DNA from: Naganishia liquefaciens
Taxonomy: Eukaryota; Basidiomycota; Tremellomycetes; Filobasidiales; Filobasidiaceae
Reading direction: 5' to 3'
Assembly (NCBI GenBank): GCA_013423385.1
Contig: BLZA01000017.1
Location: 496,001 to 560,000 of the forward strand
DNA: 64,000 nucleotides
The position numbers and the translations under genes are program-made. Below, in pieces: positions 46,950 to 59,447 of the stretch. Under the pieces are notes generated by a model. The model had not been told where the DNA came from and ran no database searches. It saw only the letters and a list, made by a program, of their open reading frames with translations. How positions within the stretch are numbered: position 1 is the first letter of the stretch; each line of letters begins with the position of its first letter.

Positions 46950-49066
46950 ATGAGTCGTGCACCCGTCGACCCGGACGGATTCCCCCTCTTGCCGGCATCC
47001 ACCAGCGGAAGTACCATACGCGTAGTGCCAGGTCAATCGCAACGCGACCCTTTCGCGGAAGAATATAACGGCAGGGTCGAGCCGACAAGGGTCAAATTCC
47101 ACAGAAACACTACAGGGTACGTGCGCCTCTGCCTTCCTATGCTGAAGTGCGGCTTACCGAGACTGCCATCGTCACTTCATAATCAGTGATTCAAATCCCG
47201 GTCCCACGAAACCCTCAAATCGACGAGCTCATTCGGTCTCGTCTGCTATCCCTAACGAGAATGCCCTTCTTGAACCCATCAGGAACCTGAACATTGTGCC
47301 AATCCAGCAAAAAGTCGGATCTCGTCACGCAGATGTTATCGATGAATGGGATGGATCTGGTTTCGGCAGGTCCATGCTCCACCACTCTGGCCCATACGAT
47401 GCCGCTGCACCCAGTCGGAACGATGTCAAGAAGGTTGGTCAAAGTCGCGCACCAATGAAGGCATTCCAGGACGTTTCGGGTGGAATTGATCCTGCTGCAG
47501 TGGGTATCAGCCGTCCTGGACCGTCAAAGCGACCCTCAGAACAGGGTTTCTCGGAGAATCCCTTCGATGACAATCTAGCGACTTCACCAACGTCCCCTTC
47601 CGATATGGACAAGAACTATCTTCCAATCCTGGGATCTCCGGCTCATGACGCCTCACGCCGACCGGCCCAAAAAGGTCATCACAAGAAGCACAGTTCCAAG
47701 CATGGTCAGATGACATCGCCTCGAGGAGAAGGCCTTTCTGGACAGTATTCGACCAGTCTGCCAGTCAGCGGCGGATACTTCCCTCATGCCGCAGGGCACT
47801 CGAGCAATGGTCAGAACGACTGGGAAGCGGAGGAGAGGAGACGAAGGGAACGCGAAAGGGAACACAAACACAAGGCACTCCAGGCCGCGTGGGGTATAGA
47901 TGAACGTGAGTAGCGATCGGCTTGTTCTTGAGTATTCAGCAAGGGGGCTGATACTTGCTTTAATCAGCCGAACCTTTTGAGGACTTCGGTTATTCGCCCC
48001 GTTACGAGGAACCTAATCATTGTTAGTCGGTTGATCTGAAGCCTTGATGTGCAGACAGCTAATGCTGCCTTTCGTTCTTCGTAGTCGATGAATCTTCACC
48101 CTTCTCTCAGAATGTCACGTCTAACATGCCCGTACAACCAGTGCGATCGTCGTCCTTCAAAATTGGCCTGAATACTAAGGAAGTGGGCGGCGAAGAATAC
48201 CAGGCTTCGAACCGGCAAGCCGGTGGTGAAGCCAGTACTCCGACTTCTCATGGCGTAAATGCTCCAAAGCCGGGCGTGAAGCGCACCAGAAGTTTGATGC
48301 AGCGATTCCGGGCAATGGTAGGTCCCGCTCCGACCTTTCATGCTGTTATCTATCTCACGTCGCCTTGGTTCAGCGTGAAAACCCTAACGTACCGGCACAT
48401 CCGTATCACGAGGATCAGCGATCAAATTCTCCGCACTCGCCCTACAATGAAGATACGTTGGGCATACGCGAATCCGTGCCGGAGGACGAGGAAAGCCCTC
48501 GAACTGGATCTTCTGCCAGTACCCAGCCCTCAGTGTCTGGCGTGACGACCAAGCGAAGAAACTCGATTTTGTCGAGGCGAAGGCCCTCCAAACTGGGTTC
48601 AGGCGGTAACGACCACCCTATTACCTCCTCAGGAGTATCCGTAAACTTGGCAGACGAGTTCAAGAGCGACGAAACAGCTTATGGCAAAGAGGAATACCTG
48701 GTTACGCCTGGAAAGGAATATCTGACATCGCCGCCAGCGTTTGGTGACAGCAAGTCTACGCCTACACCGACCAAGGGTATTTTAAAGAACAGTTCGGGCT
48801 ACTTTCCAGCCTCAGGCGCATACGTATCGAACACTGACTACAGCCAACAATCCAGCATTAGAGCAAGGCAGGAGGGTCGCGACAAGGCTCTCCCACCTCC
48901 GCCTCCACCGCCAGCGCCTGTTTTCCCGGATTGGGACTTGCCTGTAGACGGATCGGGGCATCGTTCGCGGGACGAGGGTGCTCTGCAAGCTGACAATGGA
49001 AGTGTTGCTACGGTGAAGCGAAAAACGAGCATGTTGAAGAAAATGCGAGACAGAATTAGTAAATAG
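46950..49066 (+). CDS. PAL1: Pal1-family cell morphogenesis protein
   Basis: Pal1 proteins sit at the cell cortex at growth and endocytic sites and help set cell shape. The start at 46950 gives MSRAPVDPDGFPLLPASTSG. The signature comes in two blocks. The first is VIDEWDGSGFGRSMLHHSGP followed by YDAAAPSRN. The second is the charged helix WEAEERRRREREREHKHKAL followed by QAAWGIDEPEPFEDFG. Between and after these blocks the protein is disordered, with NPF (SENPFDDN), many Ser/Thr sites and a polyproline run (ALPPPPPPPAP). The basic end reads KRKTSMLKKMRDRISK. It needs about six exons, including short ones around 47980-48080. Both Pal1 hallmark blocks are intact. Confidence 0.93.
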
Positions 49067-50013
49067 CCAAGAGGAGGGATGGGACCGCAAGTGATGGCGA
49101 CCAGTGTGAGAGCTCTAGCGTGTCCTGGCTACAAGTTGAACACCGATGCTCAAGAGCCAAATTGAAGTCGATGTGACACGATTGGACATATTAGGATAGA
49201 GTATACTACTTATAATATCGAATCTGTCCCGCTGAGGAGAGCCCAGCTCTGCTTACTTGACTCCAGTAGCCTTGCACATGTTATGACCGTGTTCAGTATT
49301 AGCAAAGAGATGATTTGTTCTCACATGCTTCTCCACACGATGAGCCAACGTTACAAGCTGCGTGACTTCAAACTTGATCGAAGCCGTACAAGCACGCGTA
49401 TCAAACGTTTGGTCAGTTGACTCGTGCAACAATTATCGCTTAAGTTTAACGTAGAATAGCTCATCCAGGCTGAGGATATTCGAGTAATCGAGTCATGCGA
49501 TAATAATGATCACATCGCGACAATCTGTATGTGTTGAGTCGAAAGAGTCGATGACGATGCACTCCAACAGGTCAACGATACGGCCAAAAATAGCCATTGC
49601 GGAGGCAGTCACCAGATATCACACGTGACCATGAGCACTGAACGCCTTCAAGATGAATATCGGTCTGACATGTTGGATCGCTCCGAGACGGCAGCACCAT
49701 TGTCACACCACCCTTGTGCATCACTGTTGCCGGTGAATCGACAACATCCTTTGCGCATTGCGTCCGACTACCGTGCCAGAAAATCAGCCAAAGTCGTCAT
49801 CAAGCGCTATCATTCAGGCTCGATCTCAGCTTCCCTGCGAACGGCGACCTACGGATGATCGCTCACGTCAGAAAGCAAGATCAGCATTTCAGCTCTGACA
49901 TCGACTTCAGGAACGCTCTCCTGAATCTCACTCTTGAATAACACAAACCTTGAGCTCAAAGCTCTCATTCAGACCTACACCGAACAGCAAAAGGAATCTT
50001 CCCTGGGTCGACA
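49067..50013. other. Intergenic: NHA1 promoter region
   Basis: About 0.95 kb between plus-strand PAL1 and NHA1. It is somewhat AT-richer than its surroundings. A CACGTG hexamer (E-box-like) lies at about 49622-49627. Short frames here have no motifs. Confidence 0.45.
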
Positions 50014-52746
50014 ATGGTGCAGATCGATATCTCAGAAACCTCGAAAGCTATCGCTATTCTTGGGTAGGAGGCTTCATCATCATGCCATATGAGCATCCTT
50101 ACTGACAAGTGTAGCTAGGTTTTACATCGTGACAGTTGGGCCGGTCAGTTACTTCTTGAAGAATCGGCTCTTCCTCTGTGAGCCTTCTCAAGACAACCAG
50201 CTTTGGAGCTTTGCTTCTGATCACTCATGCTCTTTCACTGCATCCAGCGGAAGCCTTGATAGCCTTAGGACTCGGTATCGCTGTCGGACCCGTAGCATTG
50301 GACTGGTTTTCTCCCATAAGATGGGCTGGTAGTCAAGAAGATTTGAATACATTGACGTGAGTCGGCTTTCAATCGACCGGTATTTTACCGCCAACTGACT
50401 CGACGCCTGTAGATACGAGAGTGGGTTGCATGATTGTGACTGTTTTCTGGCTTCCTGACGTGATGTTTCCGGTGTACCCTAGTCACTAGAATTGTCATCG
50501 GTATTCAGGTGCTTTTCACAGGTGGGTTATGCTTGCACCGTATGATTTTCGCCACCAGCCTAACATCCTTCGTCAACGGCATAGGCATTTCTTTGCCCAA
50601 GTAGGCCACCGCCCTCGTGTTCCATTCGGAGACTCAGCGCTGATTCTCGTGACAGAGCATACCTATGGAAAGAAAAGGCCTCACTGGCCATGCTCCTTGT
50701 TCCTATCATGTTGTTGGCGTGGTTTTCCAGTGCCCTGCTCATCTGGGGACTGATCCCTGGATTGACTTTCGTGCGTAGTATTTGCATCGTTAGAAACAAT
50801 ATCATTGAAACACTGTCCTGGCCTTTGTTGTAGCTCGAGTCTTTGACCATAGCTGCTTGTGTAACCCCTACGGACCCAGTATTGGCAAATGTGAGCCGTG
50901 CAATTATGGAAGGTCACATTGTGCTGACTGCTTTTCAGTCAATCTGCAAAGGAAGATTCGCTGAAAAGTGAGTGTCATTACGGCTTCACCCGTCAGCATG
51001 GCTTATGATTGTCACCCATTAATCTGACTCAGATATGTACCCTTACATGTCCGGAACATCATCCGTGAGTCTGTTTGTAGTATCTCTTGCGGAGTAGAGC
51101 CTAATGATAAGCTTAAGTTGCCGAGAGCGGAGCGAATGATGGACTCGGGTAAGCACTCGCAGGAGTTGAAAACTTGGTAACCTCACTCTGCCGGCCCCTG
51201 CAGCTTTCCCTTCCTCTATATGGGCCTATACCTCATTCTTCGTCAGACCGCAGATCATCCAGTTCACACTATCGGAGGAGCGATTGGAGAATGGTTGGTC
51301 CCCACGGTCTTATGAGGACTGGCTGCTCAGGTGCACACATGCAGGTTCTACAACATCCTTCTTTACGAAATCGCCCTCTCCGTAGCGATTGGTGCGGTTA
51401 TTGGCTAGTCAGTTGATCAGTGATGCCATATTTCTCTATTAGCTGATCTCGTTCATCCGCAGTATTGCTCGAAAAACTCTGAAATGGGCGGAACAGCGCC
51501 AATGGGTTGATCATGATAACTTCCTAGCTTATGGTGTCGGTCTCACGTTCTTCACCCTTGGGGTCGTTGGCCTCATCGGTTCGGACGACATTTTTGCTGG
51601 GTTCATTGTCGGAAACTCTTTCGTAGGTGCTCTGGAACACCGCGAAACACGCCTCACTTCGACTCACGCGCTGTATCGCTGACCTGGTTTCGCTTTCATT
51701 TCAACAGACCTGGGATGACTGGTTCCGTATTCAGACAGAAGATCACTCTTTCCAGGACGTGATCGACACCTTGCTTAACAGTGCTATTTTCCTCTACATT
51801 GGAAGCATCCTGCCCTGGTCGGAATTTGGCGGAGGGTTTTTCGGCATCCAGCCTTGGCGCCTTGTCGTATTGGGGATTGCTGTCATGATTCTCCGAAGGT
51901 TACCTTGGGTTGTCGCGCTGGTGAGGCGAAACTGGCGTATCTGACATTTACCGTCTCTGATCATGGCAATCGCCTATAGCATCGCTGGATTCCGACTCTC
52001 CCGACGTGGAAAGAGAGTGCTTTTGCGGGTTTCTTTGGTCCCATTGGGGTTGGAGCCGTCTTTTACGTTCAGGTCGCGCTGGAGCATTTGCCAGAAGAAC
52101 GAGAGGAGTTACGAGCGTGTGTCTTCATCATCTGCAAAAGAAGGTTTGTGTAGCTCACGGTGATCGGCTTTGCAGAGTGGTAACTCCTGTTGTGTACTTC
52201 CTGGTATTGACGTCAGTCATCGTTCATGGTAAGCTATCGTTGTTGAATGTGAAATCCTTAGCTTCATGCAGCTGTAATCCAGGCATTACGATCCCAGTCG
52301 CCAAGTCCTTCTCTGGCGTGCGCCGCATGACCCTCACTCGATCTGCAGGTGCGACATTTGCCAGCGCAGGACCTCTGAATTCTGCCGTCACTCGCCTTCC
52401 CCAGGCGCCAACCGATCTGCCTACTGATCAAGGGTTCCTGGATGATCATGACATCCGCGGGGCCCCTCAATCCACGACGACAGCCGAGAACGAAATCAAT
52501 TCAAAGACTGGCTCGCCTGATTTCATTGCTAGAACAGCATCTGCGTCACCCGTGCTCGGAGCGCCTCCTCCCGCTGTCGTAAAAGATTGCCGAAGCTCTG
52601 AAAATCCCAAATCCGACGGGCTCATTCGCTTCCAATCAACCGTTGTCATCGAAGGCGAGACTCGATTGCCGGGCGACTTGAACGGAAACGAGGAGCCAAG
52701 ATTGACCAAGCGCGCCAGAGAAATCCACGGTAATTTACCAACGTAG
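50014..52746 (+). CDS. NHA1: Plasma-membrane Na+(K+)/H+ antiporter
   Basis: This is an Nha1/Sod2-type alkali cation-proton antiporter that exports Na+ and K+ and supports pH and salt tolerance. Short first exons join to MVQIDISETSKAIAILGFYI, VTVGPVSYFLKNRLFLSEAL and IALGLGIAVGPVALDWFSP. Later exons give GFPFLYMGLYLILRQTADHP, HTIGGAIGEWFYNILLYEI, FLAYGVGLTFFTLGVVGLIG and SDDIFAGFIVGNSFTWDDWF, where the DD pair is the expected cation site. DVIDTLLNSAIFLYIGSILP and AFAGFFGPIGVGAVFYVQVA then lead to TPVVYFLVLTSVIVHGITIP. The hydrophilic tail after helix 12 is short, roughly 160 residues, so more like Sod2 than the very long tail of S. cerevisiae Nha1. About a dozen introns are present. Confidence 0.92.
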
Positions 52747-52960
52747 CGCTTCAGTCGTATCTCATGAGGTCTGTGCTTCATACTACACTAATCAATGTCA
52801 TGGGCGTCTGAAGTATGCATTTTGGCCTTACCTTTATGCCATGTATCGCTTGAAGCGTATTTGTCAAATGGCCAGGGGCGCGTTATAGGAGGTACAACTT
52901 GAAAAGTAAGACAGGATAGTGGGAGTCATTTGGCATCTCTGTAATCATGCATGTCTTCAG

Positions 52961-55900
52961 TTATTCATCGAATTCCCTCGTGACGCTCGTAAATTCGTGG
53001 AAAGGATTGGTCTCTGTAGCCCCTTCTAACGTCAACTCTTTAGGCGTGAGCATACCAGGAGTAGCCGGATCGGCCGCACTTGGGCTTCCAGCTTGACCTT
53101 GTATTATCGTCTATGCGCAAGGGACCGGTCAGACATGAATGTCATCGCCAAGACGGCCAAGAAGACCTACAGTTCCATGTTTATCGAAATCCAGACTCTT
53201 GCTATCGCGCATGGTGCGGAAGTTGACAGTGTCGACGCCATTGCTAGCCTGAGGACAGATCTGACAGAATCCTCCCCGTGTGAGCGGGTCGAACGCAAGA
53301 GATATACTGCGACACTCACCGGTGGTGTTTGATGCCGTAAAAGACCCCACTTGATAGGAGCAAACCATTTGTGCAATTTGACTTCGGAAGCCCCTGAAGC
53401 GGAACCCAAACGCTTATGCTCATCCTTGATTAGCAGCTTTCTGATGAGCGATTTGCAGTTCCTGGTGAACCGAGATGCAAGCGGCCTTGAGCGATCTTAC
53501 ATGGCACTAGCGCCGCCTCCAGACTCACGATGTGACATGGGGTGAATCTGGGAATGTGACATCGTGTTTCAGAACATTCGCGAATGTTGCCACCCGGTTG
53601 GCACCCTTGAAGGGCGTTGTTGCGAACTTTACGCAGCGTAAGCGCCAGTTAGAAATGACTGTGAATCCAACTCACAATCATCTCGTATATCAAAATACCG
53701 AGGCACCAGAAGTCAACAGCAAAAGTGTGTCCATTCCCTTTGATGACTTCGGGCGAGATATACTCTATAGACGAGAAACAAGTTGAGCAATTTTTAATCA
53801 CCAAAAACGTACGGTTATACTCACCCTCAGTGCCAACAAATGAGTTCGTCCGGAAATCGGCCAAGCAGCTTCTCGTGTCTACAACCATAACCTGAATGCA
53901 AAACCAGAAGTCAACTATGACCGGGAATGCCCACGATAACGCGATAACGTACTCCTCCTGTGACGCTCTGCTTCATAACTGCCGGAGCCCCTCCGGGCTC
54001 AGTCGTCGGTTTCGATAAATCGAAATCGGAAAGCATAATATGTCCTGATTCGTGAAGCAGAATGTCTGCAGATGTTTCGTTAACGAACTGCATCCAAGGC
54101 GGCCGACCCCTGACTGACTCTCTGGCTTCAAGTCCCGGTAGCAGATTCCCATCAAATGCAAGTATTCCAGTGCGGCTGTGACTTCCGCTGCGTAGAACCG
54201 TGCATGTTCTTCCGTTAGACATTTTCCTGGTCTGGTTTGAAGCGCTCTGAAGAACTCTCCGCCCATGCAATACTCTGCAAAAGGGGGATTAGGGTCGCGG
54301 CGATGGTTCCCTCGGCACTTTGTATTTACCCATGCAGAAGTAAAGGTATTCGTCGGATTGGAAGGAATGATATAATGTGACAATGAATGGGTGATTCGAA
54401 GTGGCTAGGATTTCCTATGAATATACCGAGCTGAGAATCACTCCAATTCTGTTTGTCAGCGAAGCCCTCACCTGTTCTGCTAAGGCTCTCTTTATCTTGT
54501 TTCTTTTGATCATCTCCTTTTTCGAAAGTACTGGTACAGAATCCGTTTGTCAGCCCACACAGATGATACGGCAAGGCGATGAATGCTTTACCTTTCATGG
54601 CGTAGAGCTTGTCCGTCTTCTTTTCGCGTACAAGATACACCTTGCCGACATCACCTTTACCCAATAACTTCACCTTTTGGAAGGACGAAGGCTGAACTTC
54701 GACCTGACGGGAAAAGTCAACCGATGGTTTCAAAGGCGATTCTGATACGACAACTTACAGTCTTTGTGCGGATGGAATTCGAACTATACGTCCTACGGAA
54801 CGATCCTCTACCCTGATCTGTCGACAACGCATTTGGGCGAATCGGCTTCCCGTTCACGCTCGGGACACCATTGATACCCAAAAGGTTCCCGCTTGATGAT
54901 TTGTGTTGAAGCACGCCAACAGAATTGGCGCGGCCCTCTCTCGCGCCCATGGGTCCGATTCCTCTCGCGCTTGCCTGAGCTCCAGTGGATGTTGATCCCA
55001 GCGTGGATGTCGAAGCGCCAAGATAGGGATTGCTCATGATTGGAGACTTGGGTAATGATGATGGAGCCGGTGACTGTTTTGGCGAAGACGTCACTGTCTG
55101 CTTCGTGCTGAATGACGCAAATGCACCGAGAGGAGACTGTGAGGGTTGTGGCGCGATCTCTGCGTCATCCGATCTATTGAGCTGCGTAAGATCCGGGGAG
55201 TCGACATGTGAAGTCGAGATGTTGATGCTCGAGGTCGCGTATCCCGTTGGTGTCATGCTGGGCGTTTCCACTCGGGCTGTGTTGACAGAAGCAACGCTGA
55301 TTACTCCACTGCCGCCTAAAGAACCGGCACTTGCCGCAAATAAACCCTTGGCGTTTGGCGCGGAAGCCACCCTACGGATGAGTCGTTTCGCAAAGGTCGT
55401 CTTCTCCTCTATTGGGGAAGCCCTAAGAGGTTCGTGAGTGACCGGGACCGGGACGTATGATGATGTCGCAACGACCTGCTGTTGAGCGTGCGCTGCTGGA
55501 ACGGGAGTGGTGGGATGTCTTTTGTTTGACGAATTAGCTGGATGGCCTAATCGGCCAAGCGTCTTGATTTTGTCTGCTTTATTTGCCTTTTTCTGCGGCA
55601 CGGATGGATCTAGTGAGAAGGATGCTTGTTGCTTCCCCGATAGACCAAAGGAGGGAAACAACCTCGTTTTGAAGGTCGTGCCCGGCGATTGCTGTATGTC
55701 GTTGTACTCCTGATTGCTGACTTCTTGATCCGATGGCCCAGAGAGATTTGACAGTTTCGAGGCTTGATGAGTCACCGTGTAATGTCCCGTCAACGATCCC
55801 TGATCTGTCGAGTAATTGAGACGATCGGATGGAGTGGAACCTCTACCGCTCGGTTCCAAGCTGCCGTTTCTGATTGTCGAAGACGGAGTCGTCGCAACAA

Positions 55901-56822
55901 AGGCGATACCGGAGGACAATGATCTCGATGTGTGCGAACGAGGCGAAGAGTTGATGGGCTTGTCCGTCGGGAAGTCCGTCGTCCGAGAAGATCGTCGCGA
56001 CGGGTGTTCAGATTGGGGAGTGTAATGGCTTGAAGCCGGCGTCGAAGGAAGTTTCGAGCTGTCGGGGCAGTGGCTTGTCAAGTTCGGGATGACAACCGTC
56101 GGTCTTTGTTCTGTCCTCGAGCCTTCCCTATTATCACTCTGAAGACCACTGCACGCGGAATTTGACAGCTTATCACCGCCTTGCTCCTCTTGGATTCGAC
56201 CTAGCTCTCCGTTCGGCGAAAGATGTGTGAATCCCGGCGACAACGGCACCGGAATGGGATCGAAGGGTTGATGGGTGATGCCGTTTTCGCCAAAGTATCC
56301 GTCGTGATGCCTGTAATGATCTTGTTCCGGTTGATCCGATAGGTTCGCTGTAGTAAAATCAGGACTGAGTCCTATGCCCGGCCCCCAGCTTTGTTCGCTG
56401 ATCAAAGAGGTGTCCGCTTCAGCTTTCCGGTTCACTTCGCGTGGTGAACGCTCTGATAAAGATTTCGTGGACTGAGACTGGCCGACTGGGCGATGATCTG
56501 CTTGAGGTGTAGGCACCCGGCCGTCTGTTGACGTGTTTTTCTGGCCGATCTTTTGAAAAAAGTCCTTGAATCTCTTCTTTGATTTCAAGGTTGCTTGTGT
56601 TGAAGATGCGGAAGACATAGAAAATGAGGGCAAAGTCGACTGGCTCGTATCCTTAAGCGATGACAGTGACTTGTAAGAGAGAAGCCGCTTTGTCTGAAGG
56701 TTGTTCACTCGACTACCTTTATCGCTGGTACCAAGGCCCACAGGGTTGGAATTCTGAGGTTCGCGGATGGTATACGATGAATTCGGCTCGGGTTGCGGTA
56801 CTTGTTGTGGCGATACTTCCAT
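52961..56822 (-). CDS. FPK1: Flippase kinase Fpk1/Kin82/NRC-2 (AGC kinase)
   Basis: This AGC kinase phosphorylates type-4 P-ATPases (flippases) and so controls plasma-membrane lipid asymmetry. A 700-codon first exon encodes a Ser/Thr-rich head ([40 protein letters not shown]). The kinase begins [20 protein letters not shown], with KTDKLYAMK, then [25 protein letters not shown] and [18 protein letters not shown]. The DFG motif is DFD, as is usual in this subfamily. After a long activation-loop insertion come [17 protein letters not shown] and [18 protein letters not shown]. The C-terminal AGC tail has [18 protein letters not shown] and ends [14 protein letters not shown]. An intron splits the activation segment inside GTEEY. 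It converges on NHA1 and is divergent from the SUR7-family gene. Confidence 0.94.
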
Positions 56823-57648
56823 ACCGGTCGTCCGGGATGGTTACAAGTGATCGTGAATCTCGCAATGCCGCGGTCTCCGAACAATGCATCGGCCCGGAGG
56901 ACCTCTGTGTCGTAAATGAAGCGAGCGGACGCAGGTACCGGTGTATGGCGTCCTGCTGAGGCGCTGTCGTGCGGTGGATAAGGAAAGAAGAGGTTCAACG
57001 CAGACTGATGTGGACCATGCCTTGTCCCGAATCTATGCTGGCGACGACGGGATATGCAAAGCTGGGTTGAAGACGGACAAGAGTCAGCACATGCACCATC
57101 AAACGCGATGGACGCTCCAGTATGCAAGCAACGCGCCTCATTGCCTGCGGAATCGAAAGTCCTTCGCCCGCCGAGCCTGAATCAATTAGATAATTCTCGG
57201 GAAAGCTGCAGGTTTTCGCAGGAGATAATACCGAAAGAAGGGGTGCTCATTCTGCACCTCAATTAGCTTTTCCGAGGCTTCCGAGCTAGCTTCCGATGCC
57301 AGCATGGCGTGTCTCAGATCAATTATGTATTCAGCGTGTTGTTTACAGCGGGCAGTACAGCCGCAGGAGGAAAGCTGCAGTCCGCGAGCTGGTAGGCTTG
57401 GCCCCGAGAACCGCATCCCCTTTGGTCCGGCGCGGGCGATCCTCGATTTTCGCTGATCCCCTCGTCGGCCTTGTCCCAGCCCCATCGCTCGCGTCTCCTA
57501 TGCCTACATCGTCCTTGAACAATCGTTTCCTCGCCATCAATCTTTCTTCTGCAATCCGCTACCTCGCTACGCGCTCGCTCCTCAACTTCGAACCTCACTC
57601 CCTGCTTCATCCCTTCTCATCACCTCTTCGTCGCGTACTCTTGTCACA
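56823..57648. promoter_or_regulatory. Divergent promoter FPK1 / SUR7-family gene, with upstream ORF
   Basis: About 825 bases between the two start codons. The last 200 bases before 57649 are rich in C/T, a typical fungal leader. An ATG frame of 118 codons (57296-57652, basic and Leu/Ser-rich) ends in an ATGA overlap with the SUR7-family start. If transcription begins upstream of 57296, this would be an upstream ORF. The sequence does not show the transcript start. Confidence 0.5.
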
Positions 57649-58996
57649 ATGAGGGGAGAATGTGAGTTGCGAGCGGGTCATTCCCTTATCTCGCGATACT
57701 GACATGTTCTTCTTCTGCAGACTGCGTTGCCGGCGCTTCCTTCTTCACGTGAGCCCTTGACGATGCTGGATAAGTCTATTAGACAAGAATCACTCATGCT
57801 TTGCGAATACCCCACAGCTTCGTCTCTGTCGTCCTGATGGTCTTCGCCATGGTAAGTGAGCGAAACGCGACGGGTTGTGCGCGTCTTCTCATCCTTCTTT
57901 TCCCTAGATCGGGCAAGTTAACCCTGGAACTGTGAGGCAAGACATCGGAGAGCAAAGGTCGCGATTCTAACGGTAGAATTTCCGTGCGGCATCAGCTGAC
58001 CAAGGATATCTACATGATCAAGGTGGACATGGCAGCGTAAGTCCTTGGTTTCATTCTGCTTCATATATGCTCAAGCGGAATGTGCATCAGCTACGGAGCT
58101 GGTCTCCAGGGCGCCACCAATACCTCGGTCGGAGGCCTTTACGATACAAAGGCAAAAGACGCGTTGGGAACCAAGCTCGGCAAGTCTCTCTTTTAATGCT
58201 TCCATGACGACGCGCTCATCGTGCCTGCTTCAGGTCTTCGACAAAATTACAGGTGGAACTACCTCGGATCGTGCGCTTATGTCAACGGCGGCGACGGAAT
58301 CTGCAACTCGACCTCGTTCGGTCACGCTTTTACCCCTCTGGCCGCCATTCTCAGTGACACGCCCGCCAAGTTTTCCATCCAGTGAGCATCTGCCTCTCGC
58401 CCTTCCATCAACGAAGTCGAACTGACATACTTGATCAGAACTGAGGCCATCATCCCCAAGTCTACGTTCAAGGATGACTCGTACAACAAGAGCCTCTCCC
58501 GAGTCGCTTTCTGGACTGCCTTTGTAAGACGAAGGATCAGCGCCTTCTGGAATCCGTCTGATCGCACGTAACCGCACCTTAGATTGGAGGCTGCGCTGCG
58601 CTCGTCGCACTCGTCGCTGGCCTTATCCCCAATCGTCTCACCTATCTCGTCGCTGCGGTTGGCACGATCGTGTCCGCCATCGGACTTTGCATGTCAGTCT
58701 TGATGTTCCGCTGGGAGAAGGACTTCGATTGACACAACCATATTTCAGTGGCGCTGCTGTTTGGACCGTTCTCATTAACAAGAACAACTTCCTCAATATC
58801 GTGAAAGTGCAGGGCGGCAGGAGTCTCGGTATCAACGTGACCGCGGGTCCTTCTTTGTGTGCGTCCGCCGTTTCTGTACTTCCTCGGCGCTGAGGCTGAC
58901 TCACTTTATATAGATCTGACCTGGGTCGCTTTCGCTTGCTCCGCGCTCAGTGTGTTCCCCTACGTCGTGGCCGCTTGCACGTACCGAAAGTACTAG
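57649..58996 (+). CDS. SUR7/PalI-family four-helix plasma-membrane protein
   Basis: Sur7-family proteins mark eisosome/MCC plasma-membrane domains; related PalI/Rim9 proteins act in pH signalling. Eight or more short exons join to MRGEYCVAGASFFTFVSVVL (helix 1) and MVFAMIGQVNPGTLTKDIYM. The extracellular loop has the family core RWNYLGSCAYVNGGDGICNS, TSFGHAFTP. Helices 2-4 are VAFWTAFIGGCAALVALVAG, YLVAAVGTIVSAIGLCIGAA and TWVAFACSALSVFPYVVAAC. The tail TYRKY is very short. The IGQVNPGT and GSC...C patterns favour Sur7/Fmp45 over Rim9. One intron (58180-58233) has GC-AG borders. Confidence 0.88.
58180..58233 (+). other. GC-AG intron in the SUR7-family gene
   Basis: The frame LGTKLG/LRQNYRWNYLGSC is continuous only with the donor at ggcaagtctctc and the acceptor AG at 58232-58233. 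The donor repeats the ten-base context of the translin GC intron. Confidence 0.75.
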
Positions 58997-59447
58997 AGTG
59001 CTACGACATTTCAAGTGTTCCGAGGTGTCCCCTATCCTACCACTAGGCACCGGTGGTAACGCTCTCTTATTATCTTGAGGACAATATTGTATTCCTTGCG
59101 ACGCTCGTTTACCAAACATGTGTATTTATCACGCTGCATTTACATCGCCTCTTATTGGGGCAGGCGTTTATCTATCGGAGTGATGTCTATCTAAGCTAAG
59201 ACTTCCTTGCAGGATCTGAAGACGTCGCGCTTTGTAGACAATCCGCCTACTATTCTCAGAGCTTTCCTGTGCAGTCTCAGCCGACAGGTAGTCCTTTTCA
59301 CTAATAACCTGGCAAATCTGGAAAGATGAAAATATAGATGAGATCAATTGGATGCAGTCACGCATTCATCCTAAAAAATACAGCTCGCGGAATGAACAAG
59401 TGCTTGCTAATTCCGATATCTCGATTTTGCGTCGACTCCCGCTACTG
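58997..59447. other. Convergent 3' intergenic region
   Basis: Some 450 bases between the stop codons of the SUR7-family gene and the minus-strand TMEM70-like gene. It contains T-rich stretches compatible with two terminators. No gene is seen. Confidence 0.5.
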
